64,000 nt of DNA from Sycobia sp. Sy_11 (lineage: Eukaryota; Arthropoda; Insecta; Hymenoptera; Epichrysomallidae): the NCBI GenBank assembly GCA_018907035.1, contig JACCIC010000035.1, forward strand, positions 558,001 through 622,000, written 5' to 3'. Positions 59,865 through 64,000 of this stretch are shown piece by piece. The position numbers and the translations under genes were made by a program. Below the pieces are notes generated by a model, which worked only from the letters and a program-made list of their open reading frames with translations, searched no databases and was not told where the DNA came from. Position 1 is the stretch's first letter. Each line of letters begins with the position of its first letter.

Positions 59865-62800
59865 GATTTATAAATTGAGAGATCAGAGAGATCACATTTT
59901 TGTTCAAACTTTTTTAAATCTTTCTAAATTTTATTTATTATTTGTTAGGATGAAGTCCTTTTTTGGTAGTTTGGTAATTATATAAATAACCTTTAATCTT
60001 CAAATTGACATTTTTATTTGAACAATGAAAGAACGAAGTACGCACACTATAGGCTGTATTGATAAACTAAATTAATCTCAATTCTATATATTTTAGTTAC
60101 ATAGTGATAATTCATTTGAAATGTCGACACTACGTTCTATTACACCAGTATGCAGTATTTATTAACAATGCAGTCTTTTAAAATTTTCGAATAAAAACTG
60201 TAGCTAATAAAGAAAAAAATAAAAGCTTTTCCGCCAAATAGTCTGCATTGCCACACACTTGCCAAACCCATCCGCGCACAATAGGAGCGTATCGAGGAAT
60301 AAAATTTCGCGCGCTGCGCACGAGCGTTCGGCTGGGGTCGCGCGTTAAAGTAAGCGACAAGTTTCGCAGTCACGAGCCTCGCTCTATCCCGAAATTCGGC
60401 CGCAGAGCGAGAGCTTGAAGTAGGGTGCCCGTCGTCTGCCACCCGAGTCGCGAAATAAAGAAAGGCAATATCTCCTCGTACGCAATCCGTGGCAAGGTGC
60501 GCGCGGACGAGGAGGGTGGCGGCAGCCGCCGCGAGCGCGAGGGACGATATGGGCAGGAGTACGTCGGTGATACATCGTCGCTTCCCGCATATTTCTTCGA
60601 GCGCCGCGGCAACATAACCGCTCGCGGGAGGCGTCGGTGCGTGCGCGTATACGCGGGGGTCGGCGGGGCGGCGCTGGGGGGAGGGGGGACGCCGCCGCGC
60701 GAGAGCGAGTAAATTGTGAATATGATAATGCGAGAGAGCCCACAATCCGATTCGGTATTTCAGCGGCGTTTCTCCGATTGCCCGGCCATTTGTTCGGCAA
60801 GCTCTCTTTCTCATCCCGCGGGCTCGGCACGGGGAACGAGCCAAGACAGCCTGACGAATGGCTGATACTCTCTCCTCTCGCCCTACCCCCGACCCGCTCT
60901 CTCCTCCGTCGCTTCAACTCGCACTTTTTATCCTTCGCTCGTCCTCAATTTTCTCCCAGCGCGGACGGACCAGCTCTTATCTACCTCTATATAAGCGGGC
61001 TTACTATTTTTCTTACTTCGAGTCTGCCCCTTTCCTTTTTTTTTTTTTTTTTTATATTAAGTTCAAATATCCGTCAGTGAAGTTTTATCGTAGCTGGACT
61101 AATAAAGTTATATTTAGATCTAATTCGATTGCACCGGTCAGAATAGTAATTTTGATATCGCTAAAGTTTTCTATGTACCATTTCTAAAATTAAAGAAGCT
61201 AGCTCGACGTGCCTTTTCAATAAACCAATATAAACTTATATTTGTATGTAATTTTAAAATTTTCTAGTACGAGAACACTCGGAAAAACTCTTTTACTTCT
61301 CTAAAGTAAATCGTTTACTTTTTCCATACATCAATAATTATATTCTTTTCAAAGAGTTCTATTATCGGCGACTAGATGTCGATTTTTACCTTTAGAATAT
61401 TATCTCAATATAACCATTCTCGACGATTAATACGTTAATATCGTTCAAGGTCTGTTTTCAGGTAATCAATTGTTGTTTTTTTTTTGTTCTACACGCGATA
61501 CCGATATTATTTCCAGTACATAAGGTGCCTCTTTTAAATTGTATCTAAATTTTCGCTTATTCTAATTATTTTCACGCATTCATTAAGTGATCTTTTTTCA
61601 CTTATGAGATAAGCAATTATATTTCTATCCTAGGTAAAAAATCTGCACCGCGTTAAATAACTGAGCAGGGAATTTAAATATGAAAAAACGGAACATGTGA
61701 AAATCGAATGGGATTAGCAAGGGCGCGAACGTGCAGTTTACGATTCGAAAAAGTCCATTAAGCTTGCAGGCCATTAGAGAAAGAGAGTAGAAGTAATGGA
61801 GGAGGTGAGTAAGTGAGGGGAAGCGAGAGAGGGAGACGAGCGTCAAGATGGCGGCATTTTCCAAGCCATAAAGATCCGATATTACAGGAATTATTCAGGA
61901 TAATTTAAATTGATGTATCAATCTCCTCGGCCGCTTTCTTCGGGCGAGATCGGAACGAGCGCGCTAGAAAACAAGGACATAAATTATGTACAGATAGGTG
62001 CTATAATTTAAATTGCGCAGTCGTTCGATATCGTTCAAGCGGATTTCTCGCGTAGCTCGCCCGCGCGCCTCGTAAAATTTAAATCAAGCGCCGCGCCGCG
62101 CATTACTTTGGCGCCCTGCTCGCAAAATTGCCGCCTCCATATCGATAGGATGGATGGCTCTGCTTTTTATTGAGACTATTATACCGGGACAGTAATTTTT
62201 TTCCACGAGAGTTTCATTTTTCCGAACGATCGATCAATTATCTTTGCGACGTTTTTATTCGATCTGCCACTATTCGGAAATTCGCCTTTCAGAAATTTGC
62301 CAATGTCGCGGAAGTAACAGTAGCGTCCGATCGTAAAAAAGTGATGCGAGCGCAGTATTAGTCGGCCAGTACTCGTATCCGAAAATTGGCCGTAAGTGGG
62401 TCGGTACTGTGCGACAATTTATATCCTGTACATCCGATACGGGTCCGGTACTTCCGATTTCTATTAATGATCATTAAAAGATCAACTTTTATTAATAATA
62501 TTGCAAATGGCATTAGAAAAAAGAATTCGATAATTTTCACGTTTTTCACTGTCTTAATTAATCGTTGTATCATTTTTTTAAACTTCACTCCTATTTCTCA
62601 GAATGCAAAAGTACATAAAATTTCACTTGAGAATATAGTTGGTGTATTCTTTTGGGTCAATAATATATAAACTAAATCCGTTGAAAATTTATTCAATATT
62701 ATGACATGTGAACGTTAATAGATTTCAAATGTTAAAAATGTACAATAGAGCGAAATGATATTTATTCTTGGCAAACAATGGCGACGCACTTAACCTATAG

Positions 62801-64000
62801 CGAGCGATTTTGGATCCAAACAAACAAGAGTTTGATTCAAGCCGAGGGTTTTTAATGTCACTGTAACCAATCTTTAAAATAATTTTTTCCTTATTTTAAA
62901 CGTTAAAATTAATTCTTAGCTTATGAGACTTACTTCCGTCACTTCGCTCGTAACTGCCTGACGACGTGCCTCGGAATGTGCTATTTATAATAAAATATTA
63001 TTGCTAATTATTTGTATCTGTTATATAAGTAATAGTTTCACCAAAATCAACGATGATTAAAGATGTTTATATATAAATGAATTAAGAAGAATTTATCAGT
63101 CTTACAGTTTTGGAAAAAAATGTAATTATAATGACAATGACAGCGAGACTGTCCTTGTTTATTTATGATCACCGCCGTTGAATCTCAAATATAAAAGCTA
63201 CTACTAAACAATAATTAAAATAAAATAATAAATAGCTTCGGCTCTTTATCGGGGATTCATTATCACTATTACTATGGATATTTATTAGTATTATTACGAT
63301 TATTACTATCAATCTATTATTATTTAATGTCTATACGTGCATGGAAGAGGAAGAAATTTCTTTCTAATATACGGATAAAGTAACGCAGAATTTGATTTGA
63401 ATGCATTGAGATGGCGCGATGAAACGATGGCTTTGTAATTTTTATCGTACTTAAAACCCCGTGGATTTGGCCGATCCATCGTGGATTTTGATCCCCGTCG
63501 GCTAAAAGCATATCGCTCGTGTCATTGGAATTGGAACGAAACCGCGGCAACAGCAGTGCGAAGTCTCTCCGCGTTATTGACTTTGGCACTCGAATCCCTT
63601 TTCAGCTTACGGACGCGAGTCACACGCACCGGGGCTGGAGATGGTGGCCGAGGGGGATGGGGAGGGGGAGGGGGGGAATGCATTAGTCACGGATCGCGAG
63701 CAAACGGAATACATACCGGGGACAGGAAGTGGATGAGAGCGAACGGGCGGCGAAAGAAAAGCGATGATGCAATGTATCACGTATCGAGAGAAAGAGAGAG
63801 AGAGAGAGAGAGGGAGAGGGTGTGTCGTAGTGGAGAGAGGAGTGGGGGGCGGGGTAGTGGGTGTCGGTGAGCTTTTCCGAGTTTGCGCGTCGCGTACCCG
63901 TCACCTGCCGCACTCGTCGGCTTCATACGAATTGCATTATGATCATTCCAGCGGACATTTATTTTGGTTCGTCGCGCTGTATACGTGCAATTAATTAATT
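59865..64000. other. Mixed AT-rich and GC-rich DNA, no gene
   Basis: AT-rich at 59865-60240, CpG-rich at about 60240-61020, AT-rich to about 61650, mixed to 62160, AT-rich to 63450, then GC-rich with G-runs (63650-63677) and a short (GA)n run (63786-63813). No frame is recognised as a protein. The window ends in an AATTAATT-type patch. Confidence 0.5.

Noticed and set aside
60140..60844. 234-codon minus frame
   Set aside because: Same composition effect; competing frames cover it on both strands and nothing is recognisable.
61268..61370. Possible second copy of the 59.6 kb MITE (ACACTCGG... with AGTAAA modules)
   Set aside because: The start is loosely similar but no matching inverted terminal sequence was found downstream.

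Overview
The window is nuclear DNA of an insect, most likely a hymenopteran and perhaps an ant. Reasons: the proteins read as insect orthologues; the housekeeping exons are AT-rich with short GT-AG introns; the long non-coding stretches alternate between AT-rich DNA and strongly CpG-rich islands (little CpG depletion) and are full of long microsatellites. No prokaryotic operon, rRNA or tRNA is visible. The taxon is inference.

Layout, left to right. (1) 1-2317: AT-rich DNA, then a GC-rich upstream or 5'UTR segment of a plus-strand gene. (2) 2318-3487: the last coding exon of a six-finger C2H2 zinc-finger protein. Its TAG stop is followed in the same frame by 96 coding-like codons (3488-3778), a strong stop-codon readthrough candidate. 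(3) 3779-11041: AT-rich 3'UTR-like DNA with a (GA)n tract and a roughly 560 bp ACT-class trinucleotide array. (4) 11042-13562, minus: actin-related protein 5 (INO80 complex), complete, 7 coding exons, 678 aa. (5) 14258-35902, minus: Nup88 (fly mbo), 12 recognised coding exons. The most 5' recognised exon (35679-35902) is split from the rest by a 17.4 kb intron, and the exon with the initiator was not found. (6) 40662-43295, plus: polynucleotide kinase 3'-phosphatase (PNKP), complete, 8 coding exons, 579 aa. (7) 43296-64000: no convincing gene. This part holds alternating GC islands and AT-rich spacers, microsatellites, G-runs, one foldback MITE and one unrecognised coding-like fragment.

The genes do not form a pathway. 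ARP5 (chromatin remodelling) and PNKP (DNA strand-break end repair) both act in genome maintenance, Nup88 is a nuclear-pore component, and the zinc-finger protein is a probable DNA-binding regulator. ARP5 and the zinc-finger gene converge; ARP5 and Nup88 lie in tandem about 0.7 kb apart; PNKP runs opposite to Nup88 and is either divergent from it or nested in its first intron. The exon models rest on reading-phase continuity at every junction and on remembered family sequence, not on transcript data or a search.
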